Shown here in pieces: positions 18,305 to 27,649 of a stretch of DNA of 64,000 nucleotides (position 1 is its first letter; every line of letters starts with the position of its first letter). Source of the DNA: Encephalitozoon hellem ATCC 50504 (lineage: Eukaryota > Microsporidia > Unikaryonidae); contig NC_018480.1 of the NCBI RefSeq assembly GCF_000277815.2, positions 124,001 to 188,000 on the forward strand. The letters run 5' to 3'. Both the position numbers and the translations under genes were made by a program. The notes below the pieces were generated by a model. That model was not told the DNA's origin, searched no databases, and saw nothing but the letters and a program-made list of their open reading frames with translations.

Positions 18305-20269
18305 TTATTGGTCGACTTCGAAATCCGAAAGTAAATCTCCGGTAGTATTAATACCACTCATGAGGATGCAGGCGAATGCTGAAATCACCAGAACCACCGC
18401 AACAATCACCAAGATCCGTTTAAGCCAGGATCCTTGAGTAAGTGGTTTCATCCTTGGCTTTGCAGCCTTATTTTCAGACAACTTTAGGCGCCTTGAAGGG
18501 GTAAAGCTTCTGTCCAAGAAAATGATGGAAATAAGGCTGAGCGAAATGAATGAGGTGATAAGGAACATAACAAACTGCAAGTTCCCGAGTTTATAATCCA
18601 CAGGAAAACCCACATCTGACTTGGCAATAATTCCTAATTTTGACCTGACAACAAGTTCTGGATAAAATAATCTGATCAAGAAGTCAAGGAACGATGATAT
18701 CGGCGAAGGTAGTTTCCAATCATCGGAAATAATTGCGAAGTTAAGGTATTTTTTAAATAGGAAATTAACGAAATGAAGGATATGATTAGATTTGCTGAGG
18801 GCTAAAATGAACGCCTTAAAAGACATACAAGCAATCAAAAGTGCTGTCCCAGTACCTGTTCCAGGATCCACCAAGCATTTATATAAGTTAGAAATGCTTC
18901 CCATAAACAAGAATAGTATTCCATGCATAAAGATAGAGGGCGTAAATTTAGGGAGAGGGATATTAGCTGTTTTTAAAAGCCCAAAGGCATTAAAGGCATA
19001 CATAAGCCCAATAAAAATCCCCATTTTGATAACTGCATGAAGAGCTTCTATAACCACCGCGGATACCCATACTGTTGCAGTGTTATACATTCCCCTATTG
19101 GTTTCTTCTTGGATGTATTTTCGACTTGTATCTAACATTCCATTGGAAAATATGCCAGAAAAATGGCCAAGACTGCCAATTACGGCGACAAATGCAAGGA
19201 AAGGTGGCTTTTTCAACAATACTGGAATAACGAGAACAGCACAAGTTATCAAATAGATCAAATAGACGTAAGATCTAAAGTCTATAAGGAACTGCCTCTT
19301 TACCAAGGAGAGAACTACCGAGAAGTTCGGAACAAAGTCTACCTTTGTATCATCGTCTACCTTGAGCTTGTCGTCAACACTTGCTTCCTCCTTTGCTTCA
19401 CTTCTAATTTTCTTGATTTCCTCCTTGTACTGTTCTGCTTCTTCAGATCCACTTGTAAATAAATTAAATAAAAACTCCCTGTCGGTCTCGGGGCCCTTTG
19501 GATTGTAAATACCCTTGGAATTCAAGTATTTCATGAAACCATTGGCAGGGCCTGCATATATCTTTCTCCCCTTGTCCATAAAAAGTAGATTGTCAAAGGT
19601 ACTATAAAGCTCAGGCCCGGGCTGGTGAACGGTTACAAGCACTATGGCATTATTCCTTTCTGCATACCTCTTAAGGAACCTTATCACCTTCACAGCCAGC
19701 CCTGAGTCAAGCTCACTGGTCGGCTCGTCGAGAAGCGCCACCTTCAGCTTTCCTTCAAGCAAGAGCATTTTCGTGAAAGTCGTTGCAATATTCACCCTCT
19801 TTTTTTCTCCTCCAGAAAGCTTCGTCATTCGGTTGTTTCTAACATGCTTCAGTCCAAGAACGTTGTCCAATACTTCATCCATAACCCTCTTGATGTTCTT
19901 CTTACTTTCATGAGGTAAGCAGAAAGAAGTGGTGTAGTAGATAAACTCTTCAACTGTCAGCTCATTAATAATGTACTCATTCTGCCTTCCATATGATGAT
20001 TCCATTTCCCACCATTTGTTGTCGCTTCTTTCGCTATTGTCTATTAATATCTCTCCGCTACTTTTGGACCCGTATGGGATCATTCCTGCAATGGCCTCCA
20101 TAGTCGTTGTCTTGCTACTTCCGCTTGCCCCCATAAAAGCATACAGCTTCCCAGACACAAACTCTGCATCTAAGCCCTTAATGAGTCTCTTATGCTTTTT
20201 ACTAGATGAATTGTCTTGATTTGGAACTTCGAGTACAACTTTTTTGAGATCAATGATATGATCTTTCAT
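18305..20269 (-). CDS. ABCG-type (White/BCRP) ABC half-transporter
   Basis: The nucleotide-binding domain comes first (residues 1-250) and the membrane domain second, the reverse order typical of ABCG. Visible are signature LSGGEKKRV, Walker B VALLDEPTSELD and switch histidine VTVHQPG. The Walker A reads GASGSSKTT (47-55), with serine 52 in place of the usually invariant glycine before the lysine. Membrane helices follow from about residue 310 to 570, and a last helix near residue 630 (ILVIVAVVLVISAFACILM). ABCG proteins export lipids, sterols or drugs; the substrate is unknown here. The ATG follows a CCC run. Confidence 0.9.
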   Translation of the reverse strand: MKDHIIDLKKVVLEVPNQDNSSSKKHKRLIKGLDAEFVSGKLYAFMGASGSSKTTTMEAIAGMIPYGSKSSGEILIDNSERSDNKWWEMESSYGRQNEYIINELTVEEFIYYTTSFCLPHESKKNIKRVMDEVLDNVLGLKHVRNNRMTKLSGGEKKRVNIATTFTKMLLLEGKLKVALLDEPTSELDSGLAVKVIRFLKRYAERNNAIVLVTVHQPGPELYSTFDNLLFMDKGRKIYAGPANGFMKYLNSKGIYNPKGPETDREFLFNLFTSGSEEAEQYKEEIKKIRSEAKEEASVDDKLKVDDDTKVDFVPNFSVVLSLVKRQFLIDFRSYVYLIYLITCAVLVIPVLLKKPPFLAFVAVIGSLGHFSGIFSNGMLDTSRKYIQEETNRGMYNTATVWVSAVVIEALHAVIKMGIFIGLMYAFNAFGLLKTANIPLPKFTPSIFMHGILFLFMGSISNLYKCLVDPGTGTGTALLIACMSFKAFILALSKSNHILHFVNFLFKKYLNFAIISDDWKLPSPISSFLDFLIRLFYPELVVRSKLGIIAKSDVGFPVDYKLGNLQFVMFLITSFISLSLISIIFLDRSFTPSRRLKLSENKAAKPRMKPLTQGSWLKRILVIVAVVLVISAFACILMSGINTTGDLLSDFEVDQ

Positions 20270-20428
20270 AATGAGGGATGATGTTAAGGAAAATTATAAG
20301 TATTTATTAAGTTACTCTAGATCCAATCTGGGGGCTGCCATTTTGATTTACGGTTTTTAGCTGTACTACGGAAGCTTTGTATAGCTGCCATGTATTCCAT
20401 AATTAAAATTTCGTGATAAAGTGACCCC

Positions 20429-20962
20429 ATGAATAAGCTCCCATCGAAGTTTCATGTTACTTTAAAGGTTCTTGAGAGCTCGGAGAGCGGTGTCTCAAAA
20501 GACACGTATGAAAAGGACTTGAGGAGCATATGCACACTGGAGACCCAGGAGCATGTGTCCTATCTCCTGCACCATTTGAAGGACTTTGATAAGATAGACA
20601 AGCAATTTTACATAAATGTATTTAAGGAGGGAATCAGCCCTGTATGGGAGGACAAAAACAACATGAATGGATGTGATTGGAGCCTTATGCTCAAGAAAGA
20701 AGTATCCCAGAGATACTTTGAGAGGCTTCTCATAAGCTTGTGCACAGGATACTTTAAGACATTTGAGCCCACGGGGATGGTTGGGATACACAAGGACAAC
20801 AGGTTCAAGCTTAGCATATGGTCCAAGAGTCTTCCATCAACAGCAGACTGCGGAGAAATAATCAACGAGCTGAAGGCAGCACTGCAAATAGACTTTGTAA
20901 TTACGTTTCACTACAAAAACCACTCGAAAATACTTGCATACCACAAGTCCCTTGAGGTATAA
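20429..20962 (+). CDS. eIF4E-family cap-binding protein
   Basis: The 177-residue protein keeps the eIF4E core FKEGISPVWEDKNNMNGCDW, with W73-E74 in the place of human W102-E103, which stack on and hydrogen-bond the m7G cap. Further along come YFERLLISLCTGYF and GMVGIHKDNRFKLSIWSK. The other cap-stacking tryptophan (human W56) aligns with Y27, as in 4E-HP/class II proteins. The tryptophan that binds eIF4G or 4E-BPs (human W73) aligns near V43, so that contact seems lost or changed. It may be the sole eIF4E of a reduced translation system or a second type. The ATG directly follows CCCC. Confidence 0.82.
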   Translation: MNKLPSKFHVTLKVLESSESGVSKDTYEKDLRSICTLETQEHVSYLLHHLKDFDKIDKQFYINVFKEGISPVWEDKNNMNGCDWSLMLKKEVSQRYFERLLISLCTGYFKTFEPTGMVGIHKDNRFKLSIWSKSLPSTADCGEIINELKAALQIDFVITFHYKNHSKILAYHKSLEV

Positions 20963-21089
20963 GTGAAAATGTGTTCTAGAAAACTGAAGACATGCTTCCA
21001 TTATACAAATAAAGAATATGCTTCGAATTGTCTGTTGAGCAGGCTTCTTGTCGAACAGGATCGCTCTTCATGGGAAATGTTGTTTATTA

Positions 21090-21344
21090 CTATATGTCAT
21101 CCAGCTCGAAAAAGTTCCCTCTTCTCTTGAAGTTAATGGTGGGCTTTGAGTTTTTCTCTTCAATTTTCTTTGCAATTTCAACGTACTCACTGTAGGAGAT
21201 GAGCCTCCTTGTGGCATAGAAGTGCTGCATGAGTGCACTCTGCAATGCCTCTCCCTTCTCCTTGTTTATGTGCTTTAAAGTGCTGAGAGCCTCCAATGAC
21301 TTTTCGTCGAGTATCTTGCGTATGAGCTCGTCGGGCTGGTCCAT
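21090..21344 (-). CDS. PDCD5/TFAR19-family DNA-binding protein
   Basis: The 84-residue product has the three-helix PDCD5 core DELIRKILDEKSLEALSTLKHINKEKG, split here as DELIRKILDEKSLEAL and LKHINKEKG, then ALMQHFYATR, ISYSEYVEI and the family's C-terminal basic-to-acidic end INFKRRGNFFELDD. Homologues occur from archaea to humans (yeast YMR074C), where they bind DNA or histone-acetylase and chaperonin partners. The chosen ATG has CCC immediately upstream. Another ATG 21 bases further upstream would add seven residues. NOT1 ends 44 bases upstream on the same strand. Confidence 0.82.
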   Translation of the reverse strand: MDQPDELIRKILDEKSLEALSTLKHINKEKGEALQSALMQHFYATRRLISYSEYVEIAKKIEEKNSKPTINFKRRGNFFELDDI

Positions 21345-21388
21345 GGGTCCTGAAATGCACCCCATTAAGACTAACACTATATCTAGAT

Positions 21389-24300
21389 CTACAGTTTATT
21401 ATAACTATGACTCTCAAGAGACTTCAGAAATACACGGCAAAAATCAAAAGAGGAAATCTCATCATAACAAGCTGCTAGTGCCTTGGGCGCCCCGCCTGCT
21501 TTCATCCTAATCCAGAGCATCGTCAGGATCTCCTCGAGATGCATTTTCCTTTCTATCATGAACTTGATGCTCTCAATCACCGTAGACGAGATGGTGTCTG
21601 TCTCGTTAAGGTTGTCTATCAGGTACACCCAAAGATTCTTTCCTATCCCAAGGTCGGTTACTTTTACAGACGTCCTGTTCTGGAGGGCTGTTCGGAGCCT
21701 GAAGAATGAGTTCTGGCCCTCCACAGGCACAATCCTATCTCTGGTCTGGTTAATGAAGTTCTTTATGTGGGGGTACTCCTGAGGACAGCAATAGGCCAGG
21801 TACGAAGAGTACATCCTGACATATGTGGGATTTCTTTTGAGTACCTGCATGATCTGCGTGATCGGATACATGAACTTCGGGCTATAGAAGCCACACCTCA
21901 GTGTCTCTGCAGCAAGAACAACACCTTCCTCAGAGTCAAAGTATTTTAAGACAAATTTGTGACTCAGGATCTCTAAGAAACAGGATGAGAATCCAGGAAC
22001 CCTGGATGGAGACAGAACTTCTAGCACAGAGAACACCAAGGATCTGTTGGTTGGCGTGTCCTCAATCACATCCAGTATCTTGACAATAAACCTTGCATAG
22101 AGCTTGAAGAACAGGTAGTTCCTTTTCCTGTACGCCTCCAGAAACACAAAGAGGCTGTCCTTTATCGACTCGTAGAGCTTGTCCTTGATGAGGTTTGGAA
22201 GAGGGTCCACCTTCAAGTAGCAGTATGCAGTGGGGATCCGGTGGTATCTTATGAAGTGATCCCAAGACACCTTAAAGGCAGACCGGATGTCTAGCGACTC
22301 AGGGTAGTTTGCTCTCTCCATGAACTCGGGAAGGAACATCTCGGGAACCGTCGTGAATCTGCAGTTCCGGACATACTCGTCGTACTCAGACACCCCCTTC
22401 GCCTCTATATGCATCATCAGGTTACTGATCTTTTGGAAAAAGTCGAAAACCTTGGGGTTGTCGCTGTGTCCTGCAAGCATCTCGAGAGTGCAAATAAAGT
22501 CATACACAGTGCATATCTGGACCTCGGTTGTTATCAGAGACGTCAAGAGTGCTATTACGAAGTCGAGATTCCCATCTCCAAGTGAGATCTTCGAAAGAGC
22601 CTGGTCGTATTCTACTACGTTGATGAGATTGTGTTCTATAAACTTACTGACAAGGCTGACACTAAACTTCCGCGGATCGTTGGAATAAATAAGCCATCCT
22701 AGAACCTCCTTTTGTGTTTTGAATGATATCTTAAATATCTTTTCCATACATTCAAATAGAAAGTCCTCTTTACTTCCACTCTTGATGAGATGCCCTGTGA
22801 TGTACCTGCATAGCCGGATGCACTCCTCGTCCTTGTCCTCGTTGTTTTCCACACTCTCCAGTATTCTCTTGAACACCTGCTCCTTTCCTTCATTTAGAAG
22901 CCCACGCCACTCATCAGCCACAATGTTCTTCTTCGAGTATGGAATCTTCTTGCTCAGTTGCCCAAGATGTGCCTTTATCTCCTGATACTCGCCACTGTCA
23001 ACAGGCTTGATCGCCACCTTCTCAATGTGCCCAGGATCCTCAAGAAGAGAAAGCCTTACATCACCTGCATCTCCATTCCGGTACTCCAGGCTGCTGTAGC
23101 ATCCGCTGATAGATTCGCTGACCTTCGACACCCCAGCCCTCTGGATGAGCTCGCAGCAAACCGCTTGGTTCTCCAGAGCCACTTTGAACACCCTTTCAGT
23201 CGAGAAGTCCAGTGAGCAGAGCTTCATGAAGTATGAGACATTCCCAGAAATGCATGCCTTAATCGGCTCCTGAGCAGACACTAGGCAGAGGAATTTCGTG
23301 AGATTCACCACCATGTTCCTAAAAAGGACATACTCCATTCCCTTTTCGACACACATCGTTCTGAAGAGAACCATTCCAGTCTGTATTGCAACAGAACAGG
23401 CCTTCTCTACAATCGCCCCGCATATCTCCCTCACGCTTAGATCCAATGCAAGAGATATCACATGCCTGACTACAAGATCTCCGTCTTCAATTACGTACTC
23501 TGCTAAATACTTCTTGGACTTCAGTCCAAGGCTCTTGAACGGTCTTGGGACAAGGTCAACCGAAAAGTAGTCAAACAGCCCTTGGATCTCGTCCCTTACA
23601 GCCTTTGGGGTGCAGCTATAGATCTCAGACAGAAGACTCAAAATACTCATCATCCATGGGTTATTTGGAATAAACACAATTCCGTGCTTTCCCTGCTTCA
23701 AAAAGCTTGATATAAACTTCACTCCAAACAAAATCCTTCTGCACTCAACAGATTTCACAACAAACTTCTTGAAGTCAAACTGCTCAGACGTTACAATCCT
23801 GTTCTTGGCAAGCATCACCCCTCCGAGTATGAACCCTAGGTTCTTAGCAATCTGGTTCTCGCTCCTGTTTCTGTAGTCTAAAAACATCTTAAGGAATTCA
23901 AGAGACTTCCGAACAAACTTTAGGTAGAAGTCATTCCCCAGGCTTTCTACGGCCAGTATGAGTCTTCTACAGTCTTCCAACAAGACATTCTGGATGATGT
24001 ACAGTATTACCTCTTCCTTCTCCACAAGGCTCCTTGAGATTGCATCAGAAAGCCTGTGCCCATCATTTTCCGCTTCAGAACCCAGGGTTTTGATTATTTC
24101 CCCAATCCTCTCATTCTTGCTGTCACATTTAAATATCAGCTTTGCCATATCCTCCAGCTCCAGCATCGGATGAGTGCTCGAATCTACAAGAATCAACTCC
24201 TTCTTCACAAGGATGTTGTTGACACTTTCTATCTCCTCAATCTCAGGCAGGATCGATGGGTAAGATGGCAGAAACACCTCCAGGCACCGGAACCCAAACG

Positions 24301-25771
24301 AGTACTCCCTGTCGTTCTCAGGATATTTCAGCGATCCCTTTATGTACTCAATGGCCATCCTTTGGTAAGGCTTCGGAAACACCCCTTCTTTTATCAGGCC
24401 TCCATACAGCAATGCAATAAGATCAGAATTCGGCAGCTTGTACAGCGATCCGTAATTCTCAAGCAACGCAGAAAATATTCGGGACGCTAGCTCCTTGCTC
24501 AATGCATTCCCCCGAAGGAACTCCTTGATCTGGTTGATGCTACTCTCAATCCCTCTTTGCGAGTTGATGATCTGCGAGATGAAATTGCTTGCCTCCTCCT
24601 CAATCTTTATGTCTTTGCTCCTCTGTGCTCGAAGCCCATGGGGAATCTTCGACTTAAACTCGTTGTACATCCCAACCGTCTCCGGCTTCAGTATCCTGAC
24701 ATACTGCTCCACAGCCTTCGTGAAAGTCCCCATGATCTCAACATTGAGCGGAAACATCTTCTCAGGCTCCTTGCACTTCGATACTTTCGAGTCCAAGTAT
24801 AGCACAAGTGATCTAACAAACTCGTCTTTCCTGGTCGTCAAGTTATTGGACAGCCAAATACCAAGATTCAAATGATCCCGGATAGAGCTCAGCACAATGA
24901 TGTCAAAGCAAAGCTCAGGCGGGTCCAGCAGCTCAGAAACAACGGGAAGCATCTTGTGCTCTAGGAATATGTCAAGGATCCGAGACACAGGTATCCCCTC
25001 TCTAACAAGAATCAGCGCCTTCTGAAGCATCATCTCAGGATGGTTCTTGAACAGAACATGCAGGATAAAGCTATTGGGTGCTCCTCTTGCAAAGCCTATC
25101 AAAAGCTCCTCAAACATCCTAGAAAACCTCGGCTGAATAAACCCAAGCCCCGCTGCACACCACTCAGGCGACTTCCTTGCAATCAGCTCGACCAATGGAA
25201 TCGACCCAAGCATCCCAATGCACTGGAAAAGCTCCACACAGTTGAAATTGCTTTCGTACCCCAGCACATTCTTAAAGCGATAGCTTCTCGAATCTTCAAT
25301 ACTGATGATCCTGCTGAAAAATACATTCGAATACAGCTGCGTCCTCTTCTCATCACTCTCGATAATCAGCCTCAAAAAATATATTTGCGCCCTTTCATTC
25401 TTCCATCTCTTGAAAAATATCTCATATGGAACAGTAATGATCCCACTAATATGGACCCAGCAGTCAATGATAACATACAAAGACTCCAAGGTCCAGATGC
25501 TGAAGTTCACATCAAGGAAGCATGAATAAACATCCCTCCAGTTAATCTCCTCGAGATTGCTCTTCATCGACCCAACTATTGACGGGAGATCCCACTCTCT
25601 GTCCGGAAAGTCTGCCATAAATAAGATGGCTCTTGCTACCTCCTGGGGAGTCACTTCCCGCTTCTTCCTTATCTTCTGCAATACATCATCCATAAAGCCT
25701 CGGTCCACTTCTTTCGGATCACTCTTCTCAAGTACGTCCTTTATCTCTTGCTTGTATACTTTCTCGTCCAT
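21389..25771 (-). CDS. NOT1: CCR4-NOT complex scaffold NOT1
   Basis: This is the largest gene in the window, 1460 residues. The protein is almost all helical repeats (HEAT/MIF4G type). The segment with ELFQCIGMLGSIPLVELI, SPEWCAAGLGFIQP and NSFILHVLFKNHPEMM follows the Not1 N-terminal arm that binds Not10/11 or Not3 partners in other species. The C-terminal 250 residues, ending in LEEILTMLWIRMKAGG and a final DFCRVFLKSL helix, fit the NOT1 superfamily homology domain that binds NOT2-NOT3/5. NOT1 scaffolds mRNA deadenylation. Yeast Not1 has 2108 residues. The first in-frame ATG is used, with GGG about 14 bases upstream; 48 codons upstream are open but lack ATG. Confidence 0.87.
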   Translation of the reverse strand: MDEKVYKQEIKDVLEKSDPKEVDRGFMDDVLQKIRKKREVTPQEVARAILFMADFPDREWDLPSIVGSMKSNLEEINWRDVYSCFLDVNFSIWTLESLYVIIDCWVHISGIITVPYEIFFKRWKNERAQIYFLRLIIESDEKRTQLYSNVFFSRIISIEDSRSYRFKNVLGYESNFNCVELFQCIGMLGSIPLVELIARKSPEWCAAGLGFIQPRFSRMFEELLIGFARGAPNSFILHVLFKNHPEMMLQKALILVREGIPVSRILDIFLEHKMLPVVSELLDPPELCFDIIVLSSIRDHLNLGIWLSNNLTTRKDEFVRSLVLYLDSKVSKCKEPEKMFPLNVEIMGTFTKAVEQYVRILKPETVGMYNEFKSKIPHGLRAQRSKDIKIEEEASNFISQIINSQRGIESSINQIKEFLRGNALSKELASRIFSALLENYGSLYKLPNSDLIALLYGGLIKEGVFPKPYQRMAIEYIKGSLKYPENDREYSFGFRCLEVFLPSYPSILPEIEEIESVNNILVKKELILVDSSTHPMLELEDMAKLIFKCDSKNERIGEIIKTLGSEAENDGHRLSDAISRSLVEKEEVILYIIQNVLLEDCRRLILAVESLGNDFYLKFVRKSLEFLKMFLDYRNRSENQIAKNLGFILGGVMLAKNRIVTSEQFDFKKFVVKSVECRRILFGVKFISSFLKQGKHGIVFIPNNPWMMSILSLLSEIYSCTPKAVRDEIQGLFDYFSVDLVPRPFKSLGLKSKKYLAEYVIEDGDLVVRHVISLALDLSVREICGAIVEKACSVAIQTGMVLFRTMCVEKGMEYVLFRNMVVNLTKFLCLVSAQEPIKACISGNVSYFMKLCSLDFSTERVFKVALENQAVCCELIQRAGVSKVSESISGCYSSLEYRNGDAGDVRLSLLEDPGHIEKVAIKPVDSGEYQEIKAHLGQLSKKIPYSKKNIVADEWRGLLNEGKEQVFKRILESVENNEDKDEECIRLCRYITGHLIKSGSKEDFLFECMEKIFKISFKTQKEVLGWLIYSNDPRKFSVSLVSKFIEHNLINVVEYDQALSKISLGDGNLDFVIALLTSLITTEVQICTVYDFICTLEMLAGHSDNPKVFDFFQKISNLMMHIEAKGVSEYDEYVRNCRFTTVPEMFLPEFMERANYPESLDIRSAFKVSWDHFIRYHRIPTAYCYLKVDPLPNLIKDKLYESIKDSLFVFLEAYRKRNYLFFKLYARFIVKILDVIEDTPTNRSLVFSVLEVLSPSRVPGFSSCFLEILSHKFVLKYFDSEEGVVLAAETLRCGFYSPKFMYPITQIMQVLKRNPTYVRMYSSYLAYCCPQEYPHIKNFINQTRDRIVPVEGQNSFFRLRTALQNRTSVKVTDLGIGKNLWVYLIDNLNETDTISSTVIESIKFMIERKMHLEEILTMLWIRMKAGGAPKALAACYDEISSFDFCRVFLKSLESHSYNKL

Positions 25772-25855
25772 CCACAAAATAATCCCTTTATTTTCAAGGT
25801 GTAAATTTTGTCTTTTTATTCTCCTTGCAGCCAAATAACACCCCGCCAGGAGCAG

Positions 25856-25875
25856 ATTGTTTACCCCTTCTGTTC
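25856..25875 (-). promoter_or_regulatory. 20-base block upstream of NOT1, identical to one at the NC2-alpha start
   Basis: The plus-strand text ATTGTTTACCCCTTCTGTTC occurs here, 85 bases upstream of the NOT1 ATG, and again at 40363-40382 at the NC2-alpha start. On the minus strand it holds a GGGG run followed by GTAAACA, the core recognised by forkhead proteins. A forkhead gene is at 17-18 kb. A regulatory role is inferred. Confidence 0.4.
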
Positions 25876-25955
25876 CAAAAACATTCGGAAAGCAAGGTTG
25901 GCAAGGCCCAGGCACAAATAAAACATAAAACTCTTGAAATAGTCACGTTTTAATC

Positions 25956-26570
25956 TCAACGGTACTTCTGGAGAACCAATGTGTTCCTTCTTCTCCAGCA
26001 TGATCGGATAGATCCTCCCTTCGACTTGTTGAATCGGACTCCCTTTCCAAGCCCTCTACTCTTCTTGGATGCAGACGTGAGGCCTCTGCACTCCCTATGC
26101 TTCATCGTGCTCTTGCATATCCAGTTGATCTTGCAGTCGTTTCTTATTGCTGGGTGATGTCTGTCAACCATTATCACCTCATAGTACTTGTAGGCTGCAT
26201 CCTGCCCAACCCAGTAGGAGTTCAGAACACCAAGGTTAGCACACTTCTTACCAGCTACCATCTCGGCGCTCGCTTGCTTCCTAAGAGACGGCTTGATTTG
26301 GTTGATTCCTGCATTCACACATTTCCCCCGGGTGTTCCCGTTGTGGTAGTTCCTCTTCATGTTCCCTTTCTTCACCCGTGCAATATACAGCACATATCCC
26401 TGCTTTGCTTTGTATCCAAGCGTTCGGGCTCTCTCGAGAAACGTTGGCTTCTCAACACGGAAGCACTCTCCCCTCTGTCTGTATTCGCATACCCGAATCC
26501 TCAGCAGATATCTCATCACATCAGACTGCTTGCGCCTGTGTATCTCCCTGAGATAGTTAATAGCTCCCAT
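25956..26570 (-). CDS. RPL15: Large-subunit ribosomal protein eL15
   Basis: The 204-residue protein is a full-length eL15: [20 protein letters not shown] at the start, then a block that reads [27 protein letters not shown] and a C-terminal [20 protein letters not shown]. It sits in the 60S subunit near the peptide exit tunnel. There is no intron, unlike several other ribosomal protein genes in this genus. The start is preceded by CCCC (3 bases away) and by an AAAATTTT box 11 bases upstream, the signal shared with eS19, EF-2 and BFR1 here. Confidence 0.98.
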   Translation of the reverse strand: MGAINYLREIHRRKQSDVMRYLLRIRVCEYRQRGECFRVEKPTFLERARTLGYKAKQGYVLYIARVKKGNMKRNYHNGNTRGKCVNAGINQIKPSLRKQASAEMVAGKKCANLGVLNSYWVGQDAAYKYYEVIMVDRHHPAIRNDCKINWICKSTMKHRECRGLTSASKKSRGLGKGVRFNKSKGGSIRSCWRRRNTLVLQKYR

Positions 26571-26573
26571 CCT

Positions 26574-26589
26574 GGGGTTGAAAAATTTT
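26574..26589 (-). promoter_or_regulatory. AAATTTT plus CCCC start signal of eL15
   Basis: On the minus strand an AAAATTTTT box is followed by CAA, CCCC, AGG and the ATG. The same order and spacing appear before eS19, EF-2 and BFR1. AAATTTT-like boxes before translation genes are a reported feature of Encephalitozoon. Confidence 0.7.
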
Positions 26590-26657
26590 CACTATTTCCA
26601 TTTACATAATGCCTATGTCCCCTTCCTGGATCCCCAACAATATCGCCTTTCAAGAGA

Positions 26658-27230
26658 TCACTGCCTTTTCCCATCTCTATACCCGTGCCTTCGTCCCTCC
26701 CCCCTCTCCTCGTATCGCCCTCGCTCTTCCCTCTCTCCTCGTCGTCTTCCCCCGTCCTTCCTTCCATTCCATCCTTCCCACCTTTGCCCTTCTGCCGACC
26801 CTCTTCTTCCTCCTTCTCTTTCTGCTCGATTTCCCCGTCGGCCTCGATATCCGTCTCCTTCTCCTTCCCTCTTGATCTCGTTGAACCCTCTTCTCACCCC
26901 ACTGTACTTCTCGTCAGTCCATTCAGCCCCTCCCCGTGCAAACTCACTCTTTCTTCTTTGCATGTTGCAGTACTCCCTCCAGGTCGTCTCATTAAACCCG
27001 TAGTTGAAGTAGTCGGTAATGTCTGCCCCAGGCTTGTTCCACGGCTTATCTGTAAAGCTTTCTATGTCATAGTCTAATATGTTCTGCCCCTCATTCTCCT
27101 CCTTCTGTTCTTCCTTTCCAGGAACTTTATCCACAATCAGCTCCAAATCAGAGGACGTGCTGCCGTCGTCCTGATCCCCAATAAAGAACTCTTCATCATT
27201 CTGCATCCAAAGGGCTTCGAAAACATTCAT
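26658..27230 (-). CDS. FIP1: Pre-mRNA 3'-end processing factor FIP1
   Basis: The central Fip1 motif is near-perfect: [20 protein letters not shown], followed by [11 protein letters not shown]. It is the segment that links poly(A) polymerase to the cleavage and polyadenylation factor. An acidic region precedes it (Asp, Glu, Ser around residues 8-70), and the last 75 residues are rich in Arg, Gly and Glu ([10 protein letters not shown] and similar), probably RNA-binding and disordered. The ATG giving [16 protein letters not shown] is used. An ATG at 27260 in frame would add ten hydrophobic residues, and neither has a clear CCC run. It is divergent to RPB9 with 68 bases between starts. Confidence 0.9.
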   Translation of the reverse strand: MNVFEALWMQNDEEFFIGDQDDGSTSSDLELIVDKVPGKEEQKEENEGQNILDYDIESFTDKPWNKPGADITDYFNYGFNETTWREYCNMQRRKSEFARGGAEWTDEKYSGVRRGFNEIKREGEGDGYRGRRGNRAEREGGRRGSAEGQRWEGWNGRKDGGRRRGEREERGRYEERGEGRRHGYRDGKRQ

Positions 27231-27298
27231 TTGAGTAACAGCCAGCCAGACTCTAACCATCAAATTAAACTCTTATCCATGTCTTCCAGACAGCCCCA

Positions 27299-27625
27299 AT
27301 GTGTGACCGCTTCTGCAAGGAGTGCAGTAACCTTCTTTATCCAAAAGAAGACGACAATACTCTGTTTCTTGCATGCAAAAACTGTGAGCACATCCAGGAG
27401 GCAAAGTCCCATCGCCTTTACGTGAAGAACTTCAGACCAAAGCACACGTCAATAGAGTTGTATGCCAAGGATCTTGCACAGGATCCTACGCTTCCCTCAA
27501 TAAGGATCGATTGTAAGAATTGCGGATTTAACAAAGGGTTGTACTTTCAGTCAAGAGGCGGCGAAGACGACGTCGCATTGAATATTTACTACCTGTGTTG
27601 CAGGTGCCACCATCTATGGACATGA
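27299..27625 (+). CDS. RPB9: RNA polymerase II subunit RPB9
   Basis: The 108-residue protein carries two zinc ribbons. The first has CKEC and CKNC around the RPB9 phrase NLLYPKEDD and LFLACKNC. The second has CKNC and CCRC around YFQSRGGEDDVALNIYYLC, where the usual form is QSR..E.MT.FYVC. The first-ribbon text LYPKED and the absence of the acidic DE hairpin pair of TFIIS/RPC11 favour Rpb9. Rpb9 sits on the polymerase jaw and affects start site choice and proofreading. The ATG is preceded by CCCC at one base. Length matches yeast Rpb9 (122). Confidence 0.93.
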   Translation: MCDRFCKECSNLLYPKEDDNTLFLACKNCEHIQEAKSHRLYVKNFRPKHTSIELYAKDLAQDPTLPSIRIDCKNCGFNKGLYFQSRGGEDDVALNIYYLCCRCHHLWT

Positions 27626-27649
27626 TCTATGGCTTTTAGGGTAGCTCAA

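Noticed and set aside
20969..21130. 53-codon plus-strand frame after the eIF4E-like gene
   Set aside because: It runs into the PDCD5 gene on the other strand, has no recognisable feature and no start signal.
25772..25915. N-terminal extension of NOT1 by 48 codons
   Set aside because: The open stretch has only a GTG at its start. The first ATG has a GGG run upstream and is used instead.
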